A stretch of 62,642 nt of DNA. It comes from Symbiobacterium thermophilum (lineage in GTDB: Bacteria; Bacillota; Sulfobacillia; UBA995). The position numbers and the translations under genes were made by a program. This document shows positions 44,425-52,844 of this stretch, piece after piece (position 1 is the stretch's first letter; each line of letters opens with the position of its first letter). The notes beneath the pieces were generated by a model. It was not told the origin of the DNA. It did not search any database and saw only the letters and a list, made by a program, of their open reading frames with translations. Location: contig DYFO01000006.1 in NCBI GenBank assembly GCA_020725145.1, positions 1 through 62,642 of the forward strand. The letters run 5' to 3'.

Positions 44425-45340
44425 GTCCGACCCCCTCAACAAAGACAGTGGTCGATGCTTGCCCATTGATCAGCACTTCTCGCAGTCGGCGCAACTGGCG
44501 TTCGAGCACGGTCGGGTCGGAACGGCCGGCGAACTCCGGGCCGACTCCTCCATACTCCAGCGTGACCGTGCTTACGTTCACCATTGAGAGAAGCTCCGTC
44601 AGCAGTTCGTAGCCCTCCGGTCCCATCTCGCCGTGGCGGTCGCGGAGCTCACCGCCGACCATCACCGGTCCGGAGACATGCACCTCGCCCGTCAGGTGCG
44701 CCGGAAGGCCGGCGAGGTACACCCGTGCCGTCTCGCCGCGGTGCCAGGCGGCCACCTGCACGTGCGCGAGGTCCAGTAGCAGGCCGCAGCCAGTAGCGGC
44801 CAGAGCTTCCGCTATGAACTCGGGCTCGCAGAGGGCGGGATGGTTGCCGCCGGCGGCCACCCGCGAGCGGTAGAAGTGGGTGTTCTCAAGGAGCACCGGA
44901 AGACCGGTGAGCCCGCGGATCCGATCCACGTGCGCGGCCAACCGGTCAAGGAAGGCCCGGGGACAGAAGGACTCGCCCCCGTCCACCCATTCGATGTGTA
45001 CCGAAAGGTAGCGGGTGTCCGTCAGGCGGATGGCGGCGAGCAAGGCGTCGGGCCGGAAGACATGTTCGAACGAGGGGTTGCCCGGGCGGGCCGGACCGGC
45101 AAGCCCGTGAAGAAGGAGCGGCTTGTCCCGGCCCAGTCGGCGGTACGCCTGAATGCACTCCGGCCGCTGGAAGTCGAACACCTTCACCGCGTCCACCGCA
45201 TCGGGCATGCGTTCGAGCAGGTCTTCCAATGCCGGTGAGTAGTTGGCGGCCAGGCAGGTCCCCGTCGTCGATGCACCTCCGCCTTGAGGCTCCACGGGGG
45301 GCGGCTTCGCCGCCACCGGCAGGTAATCCTGTGGCATCAT
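44405..45340 (-). CDS. DUF692/MNIO-like TIM-barrel protein
   Basis: The 311-residue protein shows the DUF692 (UPF0276) pattern: LLLHG early, SVHIEWVDGG, VLLENTHFY, a central GLLLDLAHVQVAAWHRG, TGEVHVSGPV followed by DRHGEMGPEGYELL, and TVTLEYGG. DUF692 members of the multinuclear non-haem iron oxygenase group modify Cys-containing peptides, using His, Glu and Asp ligands like those visible here. This sequence is divergent, so enzyme activity is inferred. ATG 45340 (or 45337) is the start. A frameshifted WYL-type regulator lies upstream on the same strand. Confidence 0.75.
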   Translation of the reverse strand: MMPQDYLPVAAKPPPVEPQGGGASTTGTCLAANYSPALEDLLERMPDAVDAVKVFDFQRPECIQAYRRLGRDKPLLLHGLAGPARPGNPSFEHVFRPDALLAAIRLTDTRYLSVHIEWVDGGESFCPRAFLDRLAAHVDRIRGLTGLPVLLENTHFYRSRVAAGGNHPALCEPEFIAEALAATGCGLLLDLAHVQVAAWHRGETARVYLAGLPAHLTGEVHVSGPVMVGGELRDRHGEMGPEGYELLTELLSMVNVSTVTLEYGGVGPEFAGRSDPTVLERQLRRLREVLINGQASTTVFVEGVGHGSHQA

Positions 45341-45342
45341 CC

Positions 45343-46002
45343 GCCATTGGGGGCTTGGCTCAGGAGCTCGGAGACCGACTCTCCGTCCTCGAGGCACTGA
45401 CGCAGGGCGGCCAGAGCCAGTTCCGCCACCAGGCGGCGCAGGGCAGGGGGTTCCGGAACCCGAGCCTCCGCTCCCAGGGGAACGATGACGCGGGCCAAGC
45501 CAGGGGAGTTGCGGTTCTGGAAGCTCGAGGACCAGCAGATCGGTCCGCACATAGGGAGCCAGATGGGGCGAGTCCCTGAGCCGTACCTCGGCCGGGCGGC
45601 TGAGGGCAACGCGCACTGCCATGCCCGCTTCTGGCGCACCTGGGGCCGGGCGCAGCCGGCGGTGGGAAACACCTGCCGGTGCGGCGGAGGGACAGGATGC
45701 TGTCCACGCGAAGACCCGTAGCTCCCCATGCAGATGGCAGTGGCCCTCAAGGTACCAGAACCCGAGGAAGTAGCCCTCCAGAAGGCGGTAGCCGCCGCCG
45801 CAGCCGGGCATGGCCAGCAGGGGTACACCATCTGGCCGAGGGCCTCGAGATCGCGGAGGATGGTCCGAGGGACCACCTCGAAGTGCTCCGCCAGCTGGCG
45901 CGAGGCAACCTGTCCCCGGGCCTGAAGCTCGAGCAGGACGCCCAGCAGACGGTCGGTCCGGTTCACGGCGGCCCTCCAGGGACTGTCCTCCCAGCATGAC
46001 AC
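45343..46002 (-). pseudogene. WYL/DeoR-type transcriptional regulator, frameshifted
   Basis: The N-terminal HTH is intact in one frame (NRTDRLLGVLLELQARGQVA, then SRQLAEHFEVVPRTILRDLE). The next segment, GVPLLAMPGCGGGYRLLEGY, is in a second frame; VDSILSLRRTGRCF in a third; VRLRDSPHLAPYV is back in the second; and the C-terminal VIVPLGAEARVPEPPALRRL is in the first. At least three frame changes are needed, so the gene is broken unless the sequence has indel errors. It would have regulated the DUF692 operon. Confidence 0.8.
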
Positions 46003-46030
46003 CGGATCCGGCGGCTTACCCAGTACACGG

Positions 46031-46082
46031 TTGACACCGGCCCCCCCCTGTGGTTATACTGTGTATGAACGGCATACACAGT
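46031..46082 (+). promoter_or_regulatory. Promoter and operator of the GntR–ABC operon
   Basis: TTGACA (46031-46036) and TATACT (46055-46060) are 18 nt apart. A perfect 10-bp inverted repeat, ACTGTGTATG (46058-46067) and CATACACAGT (46073-46082), overlaps the -10 and the transcription start, immediately before the AGGAGGT of the GntR gene. The position predicts autorepression by the encoded YtrA-type regulator. Confidence 0.9.
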
Positions 46083-46095
46083 AGGAGGTGCCCGG

Positions 46096-46500
46096 TTGCT
46101 GTCCGTTTCGCCAACCAACCCCCAGCCCCTGTACCAGCAGGTGATCGAACAGCTGCGGGCCCTCATCCTCGGCGGCGACCTGCAACCGGGCCAGCCCCTG
46201 CCGTCGGTGCGACAGCTGGCCGCAGACATATCGGCCAGCGTCATCACCACACGCCGGGCGTACCTGGAGCTGGAGCGTGAGGGACTGATCGTTACCCGTC
46301 CCGGCCGGGGAACCTTCGTGGCCGAACTACCTCCCGATGGGCGACGGGAGGCCGCCCTCAAACTGCTGGGGCGGGAACTGGAGGCGCTGCTTGCCCGGGC
46401 CCAGGCGCTGGGGGTAGACCCCCGGGCGCTGCAGGTGGTGCTCGGTTCGCTGATCGAAGAACGGAGCGGCCGTGAACACGTCAAGGAGGAAGGAAGATGA
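46096..46500 (+). CDS. GntR-family regulator (YtrA subfamily)
   Basis: The 134-residue protein has an N-terminal winged helix (PLYQQVIEQLRALILGGDLQ, LPSVRQLAADISASVITTRR, AYLELEREGLIVTRPGRGTF) and a short C-terminal helical tail. That size is the mark of the YtrA subfamily, which controls ABC transporters encoded in the same operon. TTG 46096 follows AGGAGGT. The stop overlaps the ATPase start by 4 nt. The perfect palindrome before it is the likely binding site. Confidence 0.94.
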   Translation: MLSVSPTNPQPLYQQVIEQLRALILGGDLQPGQPLPSVRQLAADISASVITTRRAYLELEREGLIVTRPGRGTFVAELPPDGRREAALKLLGRELEALLARAQALGVDPRALQVVLGSLIEERSGREHVKEEGR

Positions 46501-47396
46501 ACGGGGCCATCTTGCGGCTCGAAGGGGTGACGCGGGAGTTCCCCGGCTTCGTGCTGGACCGGGTGAGCTTCACGCTGGAACCGGGATACGTCATGGGCTT
46601 CGTGGGTCCCAACGGGGCCGGCAAGACCACCACCATCAAGCTCATCCTGGGGCTTTTGCGGGCCGAGGCGGGGACCATCACCGTGTTCGGAATGGACATG
46701 CGCCGCCAGGCGTTGGCCATCAAGCGGCAGCTGGGATACCTGGGTGAGAAGCTTGCCCTGCCGGACGGCGTCACTGCGGAATGGGTGGCGGCGTTCCTCT
46801 CGCGCTGCTTCCCGACGTGGGACGGCGGCCGGTTCCAGGGATATCTCCGACGGTTCGGCGTGCCCCGGAACAAGCCGGTGCGGGCACTGTCCAAAGGGAA
46901 CCGCACCAAACTGGCCCTGGCGGCGGCCATGGCCCACCGGCCGCGGTTGCTCATCCTGGACGAACCCACCTCGGGGCTGGATCCCCTGGTCCGGCACGAG
47001 GTCATCGAGGCGCTGCGGGACGTGGTGGCCGAGGAGGACCGTTCGGTGCTCTTCTCGACCCACATCGTCTCCGACCACGAGGCCATCGCCGACTTCGTGA
47101 CCGTCATCAACGACGGCCGCGTGATCGCCTCCGAACCCCGCGACCGGCTAACCGAACGCTGGCGCCGCCTGACCTTCCGGGTTGACGATCCCGCATGCGG
47201 ACTTGATGCCCGGCTGCGGGATGTGCGCCGGCAGGGTTCGCACGTGACGGCCGTGACCGATGATTACTGCGAGGACCTGCGGCGGACCCTGGGACGGGTG
47301 GCGTCCGGAGCGGTGGAGGCGTCCGCGTTGAGCCTGGAAGAGGTCTTCCGTTATCTTGTGGGGAGCAACCGTTCTCGTGGAGCTGATGACATATGA
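46497..47396 (+). CDS. ABC-2 transporter ATPase (GntR operon)
   Basis: The 299-residue ATPase has Walker A GPNGAGKTTT, signature LSKGNRTKLALAAAMAHRP (LSKGN variant), Walker B LLILDEPTSGLDP and H-loop STHIVSDHE. It follows the YtrB/BcrA-type family usually paired with YtrA regulators. It overlaps both neighbours by 4 nt. The second ATPase at 58399-59268 is a close paralogue. Confidence 0.93.
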   Translation: MNGAILRLEGVTREFPGFVLDRVSFTLEPGYVMGFVGPNGAGKTTTIKLILGLLRAEAGTITVFGMDMRRQALAIKRQLGYLGEKLALPDGVTAEWVAAFLSRCFPTWDGGRFQGYLRRFGVPRNKPVRALSKGNRTKLALAAAMAHRPRLLILDEPTSGLDPLVRHEVIEALRDVVAEEDRSVLFSTHIVSDHEAIADFVTVINDGRVIASEPRDRLTERWRRLTFRVDDPACGLDARLRDVRRQGSHVTAVTDDYCEDLRRTLGRVASGAVEASALSLEEVFRYLVGSNRSRGADDI

Positions 47397-48049
47397 TATG
47401 GTTGGTATGGTCGGATCTCTCGCTCGGGCACCGTTCATCGCTTGCAACGGTGCCGTTGGCCGCCGTGCTCATGACCGTGCTCGCCCTGGTCATGGGCCCG
47501 GGTGAGGCCGCCGCCTTGGCGCTGGTGCTGGTGACCATGATGGCGTGGGGTGCCGGCCTGCGGGCGGCCTATGAAGACGACAAGGCCGATGCGTGGACGC
47601 TCTTTCGAACCCTGCCCATCGCCCCCGCTTGGGTCGTGGCCTCGAGGTACCTGTCGGGGCTCGTGCTGACGCTGCTCTTCGGGCTGGCCGTGGCCCTGCC
47701 CCTGGCCTTGCTGGGCGGTGGCCCCCGGCCACCGGTCACCGTTTACGTGGCGGTAGGTGCCGGCATCGTGCTGACCGGGCTCTTTCAGGCCGTCTATTAC
47801 CGTTTCGGATACCGCACGGTGTCCACCTGGTTCCGTTACGGCTTGCTGCTTGTGGTGTTTGGCACCATGCTGCTTGCCCGGCTGCTGTTGCCGGGCGCCG
47901 GTGGCGCGACCTTCCTGGCCGGGCTGGCGGCGTGGGCGGAGGCCAACTCGGCTCTGCTCCCCTTCTTGATGGCGGCCCTGGTGGCGGTCATCTACGTTGC
48001 GAGCTGGCTGTATGCAACGTCAGTCTTCGCCCGGAAGGAGTTGACCTGA
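47393..48049 (+). CDS. ABC-2 transporter permease (GntR operon)
   Basis: The 218-residue protein has six hydrophobic segments and the AAYEDDKADAWTLFRTLPIA sequence after the second, shared with the permeases at 59265 and 59959 (FEDDKADTWTFLRALPI). That region marks a Bacillota family of ABC-2 permeases. ATG 47393 overlaps the ATPase stop. The substrate may be an envelope-active compound, by analogy with Ytr/Bcr systems. Confidence 0.9.
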   Translation: MIWLVWSDLSLGHRSSLATVPLAAVLMTVLALVMGPGEAAALALVLVTMMAWGAGLRAAYEDDKADAWTLFRTLPIAPAWVVASRYLSGLVLTLLFGLAVALPLALLGGGPRPPVTVYVAVGAGIVLTGLFQAVYYRFGYRTVSTWFRYGLLLVVFGTMLLARLLLPGAGGATFLAGLAAWAEANSALLPFLMAALVAVIYVASWLYATSVFARKELT

Positions 48050-48060
48050 GTCCCAAACCC

Positions 48061-48702
48061 ATGCCTCCCACGCTTGTCGTATTCGCCAGTGCGCTGGTGG
48101 TGGGGCTGTCGGGGGCGCTGGTGCCCGGGCCGCTGACGGTGGTGGTCCTCCATGGGGCAATCACCTCCGGTCCGTGGGCGGGGCCCCTGGCGGCGTTCGG
48201 TCACGGTCTGCTCGAGCTGGTCATGGTGTTCGCGCTGGCCGCCGGGCTCGGCCGCCTGCTCCGGCGCCGGGGAGTTGCCGCCCTGCTGGCCGTGGTCGGC
48301 GGGGCGGCGCTGGTCTGGATGGGCTGGGAAGTGGTGCAAGCCGCGCGCGCGGCGACCGTTACCTCGGCCGTGGCGGCCGGTCCGGGCGGCCCCGGTCCCT
48401 TTGTGGCGGGAGCGATGGCCACCTTGGGCAACCCTTACTGGTTTCTCTGGTGGGCCACGGTGGGTGCTTCCCAGCTCGCCTGGGCCGGTACCCGGAGCAA
48501 TCGGCTGGTTTTCTGGGCCGGCCACGTGGCAGCGGATATGGCATGGCTCACGCTGTTGGGCGTGGCGGCGGCCGGCGGAAGTGAGCTTTTGAGCGAGACG
48601 GCCTACCGCGCCGTGCTCTGCGGGCTCGGCGCGGCGGTCGCCCTGCTTGGCCTGTGCTTTGTGGCCGCCGCGGGGCGTCTTTGGCGCCAGGGCGGCGCAT
48701 GA
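48061..48702 (+). CDS. LysE-family exporter
   Basis: The 213-residue membrane protein has the LysE/RhtB start pattern (LVVGLSGALVPGPLTVVVLH), the FAAGAMATLGNPYWFLWWAT-type segment (FVAGAMATLGNPYWFLWW) in the middle and about six helices. Family members export amino acids or related small molecules. ATG 48061 is taken; CTG 48046 behind AAGGAG is in frame and would be better spaced. It is probably the last gene of the GntR operon and converges on the thiC fragment. Confidence 0.85.
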   Translation: MPPTLVVFASALVVGLSGALVPGPLTVVVLHGAITSGPWAGPLAAFGHGLLELVMVFALAAGLGRLLRRRGVAALLAVVGGAALVWMGWEVVQAARAATVTSAVAAGPGGPGPFVAGAMATLGNPYWFLWWATVGASQLAWAGTRSNRLVFWAGHVAADMAWLTLLGVAAAGGSELLSETAYRAVLCGLGAAVALLGLCFVAAAGRLWRQGGA

Positions 48703-48708
48703 GGCTTC

Positions 48709-49845
48709 TTACCGGTGGTCCGGCGGCACGCACCCGGGGCCGGCCGGCCCTTCGCGGTCGGCGAGCTCCAGGAACCCGTTAACCAGCTTCATGGCGCAGT
48801 ACTCGCCGCACATCGTGCAGGGCGAGTCCCGGGAGATCGCTCCGGACCGGCTGCGGGCCGCAGCCGGGTCGACGGCCAGGGCGATCTGGCGCTCCCAGTC
48901 AAGGGCGTTCCGGGCGCGGGCCATGGCCAGGTCGCGCCGCACCGCATCGGGCCGGCCGCGAGCGAGGTCCGCCGCGTGGGCGGCTATCCTGGCCGCCACC
49001 ACCCCGGCGCGGACGTCCTGGGGCGCGGGCAGGCCCAGGTGCTCCGACGGCGTGACGTAGCACAGGAAGTCGGCGCCCCGGGCCGCCGCGATGGCCCTGC
49101 CGATGGCGGCGCTGATATGGTCGTAGCCCGGGGAGATATCGGTGACCAGCGGTCCCAAGAGATAAAGCGGGGCTCCGTGCGTGAGGCGCTTGGCGAGCAC
49201 CACGTTTGCCTCGATCTGATCGAGCGGCAGGTGCCCGGGTCCCTCAACCATCACCTGCACTCCGGCTTCACGGGCACGGAGCACGAGTTCACCAAGGGCA
49301 ACCAGCTCGTCGACCTGCAGGGTGTCGGTTGCGTCGGCGATGCATCCCGGTCGCAGACCGTCACCCAGGCTGAGGGTCACGTCGTACTCGCGGGCTACTT
49401 CCAGCAGACGGTCAAAGTATTCGTAAAGCGGGTTCTCCTTGTCGTGGTAGAGCATCCAGCCCGCGATCAACGCTCCGCCCCTGCTCACCATGGGGATGAC
49501 ACGGCGCCTCCGGCGCAGGAGGCGCAGGGTTTCGCGGGTGATGCCGCAGTGGACGGTGAAGAAATCGACCCCGTCCTCGCAGTGCGATCGGATGGCCCCG
49601 AACAGGTCGTCCACCGTCATGGCGACGGCCGCCCCGCGGCTGCGCAGGGCCCCCGCAGCCGCCTCGTAGACCGGCACGGTGCCCACGGGAAGGGGCACCG
49701 CCCGCAGCACCCTTCTCCTGATACTGCGGAGGTCTCCGTCCGTGCTGAGGTCCATGACGGCGTCGGCACCCGCCTCCACCGCGACTGCCGCCTTCGCAAG
49801 CTCGAGGTCCACGTCGCAGGCCTGGGCGGAAGTGCCGATGTTCGG
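48709..49845 (-). pseudogene. thiC: thiC without its 5' end
   Basis: ThiC is the radical-SAM phosphomethylpyrimidine synthase of thiamine synthesis. Homology begins at NIGTSAQACDVDLELAKAAV and runs to the end, including the MDLSTDGD, VHCGITRETLRLL, EGPGHLPLDQI and the C-terminal iron-sulphur motif CTMCGEYCAMKL. The usual ~75 N-terminal residues, promoter and any TPP riboswitch are missing: upstream sequence belongs to the divergent M24 gene. The open frame continues upstream only in the shadow of that gene. Without its start it is probably not expressed as active enzyme. Confidence 0.85.
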
Positions 49846-49851
49846 GGGGTG

Positions 49852-50994
49852 ATGGAATTGGCAAGCCAAGGAATTCTCGAGGGTCTGAGGGAGTTCATCC
49901 ACAAGCGAGGGGTCTTTGCCGTCCTGGTGGTACGACCGGAGAACCAGTGGTACCTGACCGGGTTTCGGGCACTTTTGTATTCTCGACCGGTCCTTTGCGT
50001 CGCGGGACTTGCCCGGACCTGCCTCATCGTGCCCGGTCTGGAGGAAGCCCACGCCCGCGAGGGGGCGAATGTCGATGACCTGCTGGTGTACTACGAGCAT
50101 CCGAAGGAGGGTGGGAGCTTCTCCCACTTGCCCCTGCTACAGGAGGCCATTCATCTGGTAGGTGGCAAGCAGCGGCTGGGCGTCGAATACGATGCCCTCT
50201 CCCACCGGCAGGCGCAGGAGCTTGCCGACATGGGCTTCGTCCTCGAGGACATCTCCGCCTGGTTCTCAGAGGCTCGAATGGTCAAGAACGAGGAGGAACT
50301 CCGACTGATCCGTGAGGCGGCTAAGCTGGCATGCCTGGGCGTGAGCGTGACGCTTGAGGGCACAGCGCCGGGACGAACGGAACTGGAAGTCGAACACGCC
50401 GGCAGCTGCGCCATCTTGGGGGAGGCGGCCAGGCTTCATCCCGGTATGACGCTGGATCTCTTCGCCATGACCCAGGCAGGGCGGGAGAGGACTTTGATCC
50501 CCCACATCTTCTCGGGGACTAGGCCGATGGAGCCAGGAGACGGCGTGATTCACAGCCGTCAGGTAGGACTTGCCAGCTACCGTGCAGAGTGCGAGCGTAC
50601 GGCTTTCATCGGCCGACCGGCGCCTGAACAGGTGCGTCTGTTTAACCTGGTCTGTGAGGCGCAACGGGCGGCGTTGAACACCGTAAGGGCCGGGGTCCGG
50701 GCACGCGAGGTCGACCGGGCTGCCAGGGTCGTCATAGAAGAGTCCGGCCTCGGCGACTACTTCATCCACAGGACGGGGCACGGCATCGGGCTGTCCACCC
50801 ACGAGGGGCCTTACATCAGGTTTGACTCCGAACAGAAGCTGGCGCCCAACATGGTGATATGCATAGAACCGGCCGTTTACGTGCCCGGCATGGGCGGGTT
50901 CAGGCATTCTGATACGGTCGTGGTGACCGCGACCGGGTTCGAGATGCTCACCGAATACCCACGGAATCTTGACAGCCTGACGCTTGCGAAGTAG
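49852..50994 (+). CDS. M24-fold (creatinase/prolidase-like) protein lacking metal ligands
   Basis: The 380-residue protein has a creatinase N-terminal domain (LVVRPENQWYLTGFRALLYS) and a pita-bread C-terminal domain (FIHRTGHGIGLSTHEGPYI, NMVICIEPAVYVPGMGGFRH, SDTVVVT). Of the five metal ligands of prolidases, only the His and one Glu are kept. The first Asp segment reads VIHSRQVGLASYRAECERT and the last Glu reads RHSD. That is the pattern of non-metal relatives such as creatinase and ectoine hydrolase. ATG 49852 follows GGGGGGTG. It heads the glycyl-radical cluster. Confidence 0.85.
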   Translation: MELASQGILEGLREFIHKRGVFAVLVVRPENQWYLTGFRALLYSRPVLCVAGLARTCLIVPGLEEAHAREGANVDDLLVYYEHPKEGGSFSHLPLLQEAIHLVGGKQRLGVEYDALSHRQAQELADMGFVLEDISAWFSEARMVKNEEELRLIREAAKLACLGVSVTLEGTAPGRTELEVEHAGSCAILGEAARLHPGMTLDLFAMTQAGRERTLIPHIFSGTRPMEPGDGVIHSRQVGLASYRAECERTAFIGRPAPEQVRLFNLVCEAQRAALNTVRAGVRAREVDRAARVVIEESGLGDYFIHRTGHGIGLSTHEGPYIRFDSEQKLAPNMVICIEPAVYVPGMGGFRHSDTVVVTATGFEMLTEYPRNLDSLTLAK

Positions 50995-51052
50995 GGGAAG
51001 CCGGCCTCCTTCGAGAAGTCAATAATTATGCAGCTCCGGGGGGCGCTTCACC

Positions 51053-52798
51053 GTGCGACTCCGCGACCTTCTGTCCATCTGTGAGATGCACGGGCACACC
51101 AGACATCTTGCCGGGGTCCCGGAGATGGACCTCGAGGTGGGTGGATTGTGCTTCCTGCCTCAAGGCGGCCAGCCGGCGTCCTTACAGCCCGGACAGGTTG
51201 CGGTGATGCTCGCCGGCGACCCTGAGAGCCTCGAGAATGCCCGTGCCCTCGCGGACACGCTCGGTGAAGGGGACGCCGTAGCCTTGCTGGTGGTGATCCC
51301 TGCAGACGAGGCCGTCGCCTGGCACGAGGGGGCGTGGCCTGACCGTGAGACCCCGGTTGTGGGGGTTAGCGTATCGCACGACAAGCTTTTCTGCCTGGTC
51401 GGTCAGCTACTGAGGCTGTTCCCCTCCCGAACGGCCAGGCATTCGTCCGCCCTGCCCGACAGCACCCGGCGAGGTGTGGCTCTGGCGTCTTTACAGCACA
51501 TTGCGGACGAGCTTGCGCTGCATACGAGCACGATCGTCACCATCAAGGACACGGAGTTCGAGGTTCTCGCGTTCAGCGCCGCGCAAGGAGCGGGTGACGC
51601 CGCCGTGGCTCCGTGCCGCGTATCACCAGAAGCGGTGGCGCTCATGCGAAGGAGCGGTCTGCTCGCCCAGCTGAACAAAACGTCCGTGCCTTTACGGATG
51701 CCGCCGGTGGAGAGCGCAGGCTTGGGTCCAAGGGTGGTCATGCCCATCCGCGGACTGGACAAAGAGGTGCTCGGATACATCCGCATCGTTGAAGGTGTCA
51801 AGGAGCGCGGCCTTGAGGAGTCGTTCCGCGACGACATAACGCAGGCCGCCAAGAAGGCGGCAGTTCCCGTGCTTTACCACAGGGCGCTCAAGAACCCCAG
51901 GGAATGCGCGGTGTGGGACTTTCTGGACGCGTTGTTTGCCGGCATGGTCGACTCCGATCGCGGGGCCCGGGCCCAGCTGAGGGAGCTAGGCTGCAAGCCG
52001 CTGCCTTACTGCTTCGTAATGGTGTTCGGAGTGGACCTCGCGTGTGAAGACGAGGAAGGCGATGGTCCGCAGGAAGAGGAAGACAGGAGACTGCAGCTAT
52101 GCCAGCAACACTTGCGGGCCTACCAGGCGGTAGGACCGGTGCTGGCCAAGTCCTGCAGGCACGGCTACGGTCTGGCCAGAATGGGCGACATGGTGGAAAT
52201 CCTGGTGTTTTGGGAGGACTTCCTTGACAAACAGGACGTGAGAAGGCTGGCCCGCGATGTCTACTCCCGGATGGTCAGTTCGGTGTGCACGCCGCGGCTG
52301 AAGCTGTCGGCCGGGGTCGGTGGTGTGACGCAGCAGATGAACACCCTCTTCCGCAGCTACCAAGAAGCGGTCGGCGCGGTTGACATCGGCAGGTCGCTCT
52401 GGGGCCCGGGGCGCCTCACCTACGCGGATGACCTGGGGCTGCTACGGGCGTTGGCAGAGAAGAGCAAGACGCCGGGGATCGGTGAGGCTTTCACGCGATT
52501 CTGGGGGGTGCTTGAGGAGTACGATTTCAGGCACGGCACCGAGCTATCTCGTACGGTGGCCACCTTTCTTGACTGCCTTGGCAGCATACGTCGTTCGGCC
52601 AAGAGCCTGTACGTTCACCCGAACACCGTGCTGTACCGGCTGCGCAAGGCCGAGCAACTGACGGCAATGGCCCTGAACGACCCGAACGTGCGGATGCTCG
52701 TTCATCTTGAGCTGAAGCTGCGGCAGATAATGCTCGGTCGAACACGTTCGAACTTCCCCACCAAACTGGAACCCGACTCGCCGCGGTCCGGGGAGTAG
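51053..52798 (+). CDS. PucR/CdaR-type transcriptional regulator
   Basis: The 581-residue protein has an N-terminal PucR-like domain (MRLRDLLSICEMHGHTRHLA), a central GAF-like region (VVMPIRGLDKEVLGYIRIVE), a GGDEF-derived region (SAGVGGVTQQMNTLFRSYQE) and a C-terminal PucR HTH (DCLGSIRRSAKSLYVHPNTV, LYRLRKAEQL). Such proteins activate catabolic genes in response to the substrate. GTG 51053 follows GGGGGGC. It lies between the M24 gene and the glycyl-radical pair and probably controls all of them. Confidence 0.88.
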   Translation: MRLRDLLSICEMHGHTRHLAGVPEMDLEVGGLCFLPQGGQPASLQPGQVAVMLAGDPESLENARALADTLGEGDAVALLVVIPADEAVAWHEGAWPDRETPVVGVSVSHDKLFCLVGQLLRLFPSRTARHSSALPDSTRRGVALASLQHIADELALHTSTIVTIKDTEFEVLAFSAAQGAGDAAVAPCRVSPEAVALMRRSGLLAQLNKTSVPLRMPPVESAGLGPRVVMPIRGLDKEVLGYIRIVEGVKERGLEESFRDDITQAAKKAAVPVLYHRALKNPRECAVWDFLDALFAGMVDSDRGARAQLRELGCKPLPYCFVMVFGVDLACEDEEGDGPQEEEDRRLQLCQQHLRAYQAVGPVLAKSCRHGYGLARMGDMVEILVFWEDFLDKQDVRRLARDVYSRMVSSVCTPRLKLSAGVGGVTQQMNTLFRSYQEAVGAVDIGRSLWGPGRLTYADDLGLLRALAEKSKTPGIGEAFTRFWGVLEEYDFRHGTELSRTVATFLDCLGSIRRSAKSLYVHPNTVLYRLRKAEQLTAMALNDPNVRMLVHLELKLRQIMLGRTRSNFPTKLEPDSPRSGE

Positions 52799-52844
52799 GG
52801 CCGCCGGGATGAGCTCGTCCCTTGCTGCCGCGGAGGTGATGGGC

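Larger units (their letters stand above)
43787..44779 (+). repeat. Direct repeat B2 (993 bp, partner at 34571-35563)
   Basis: This right-hand copy has a 5'-truncated rimO but runs without a break into the intact DUF692 gene. Together with the left copy, which has intact rimO, this implies the ancestral order rimO–zinc-ribbon–DUF692 without the island. Confidence 0.95.

Noticed and set aside
44405-45997. A 530-residue DUF692 protein with a long N-terminal extension.
   Set aside because: The extension overlaps the frameshifted WYL regulator and contains its YRLLEGY segment; the enzyme itself starts at 45340 or 45337.
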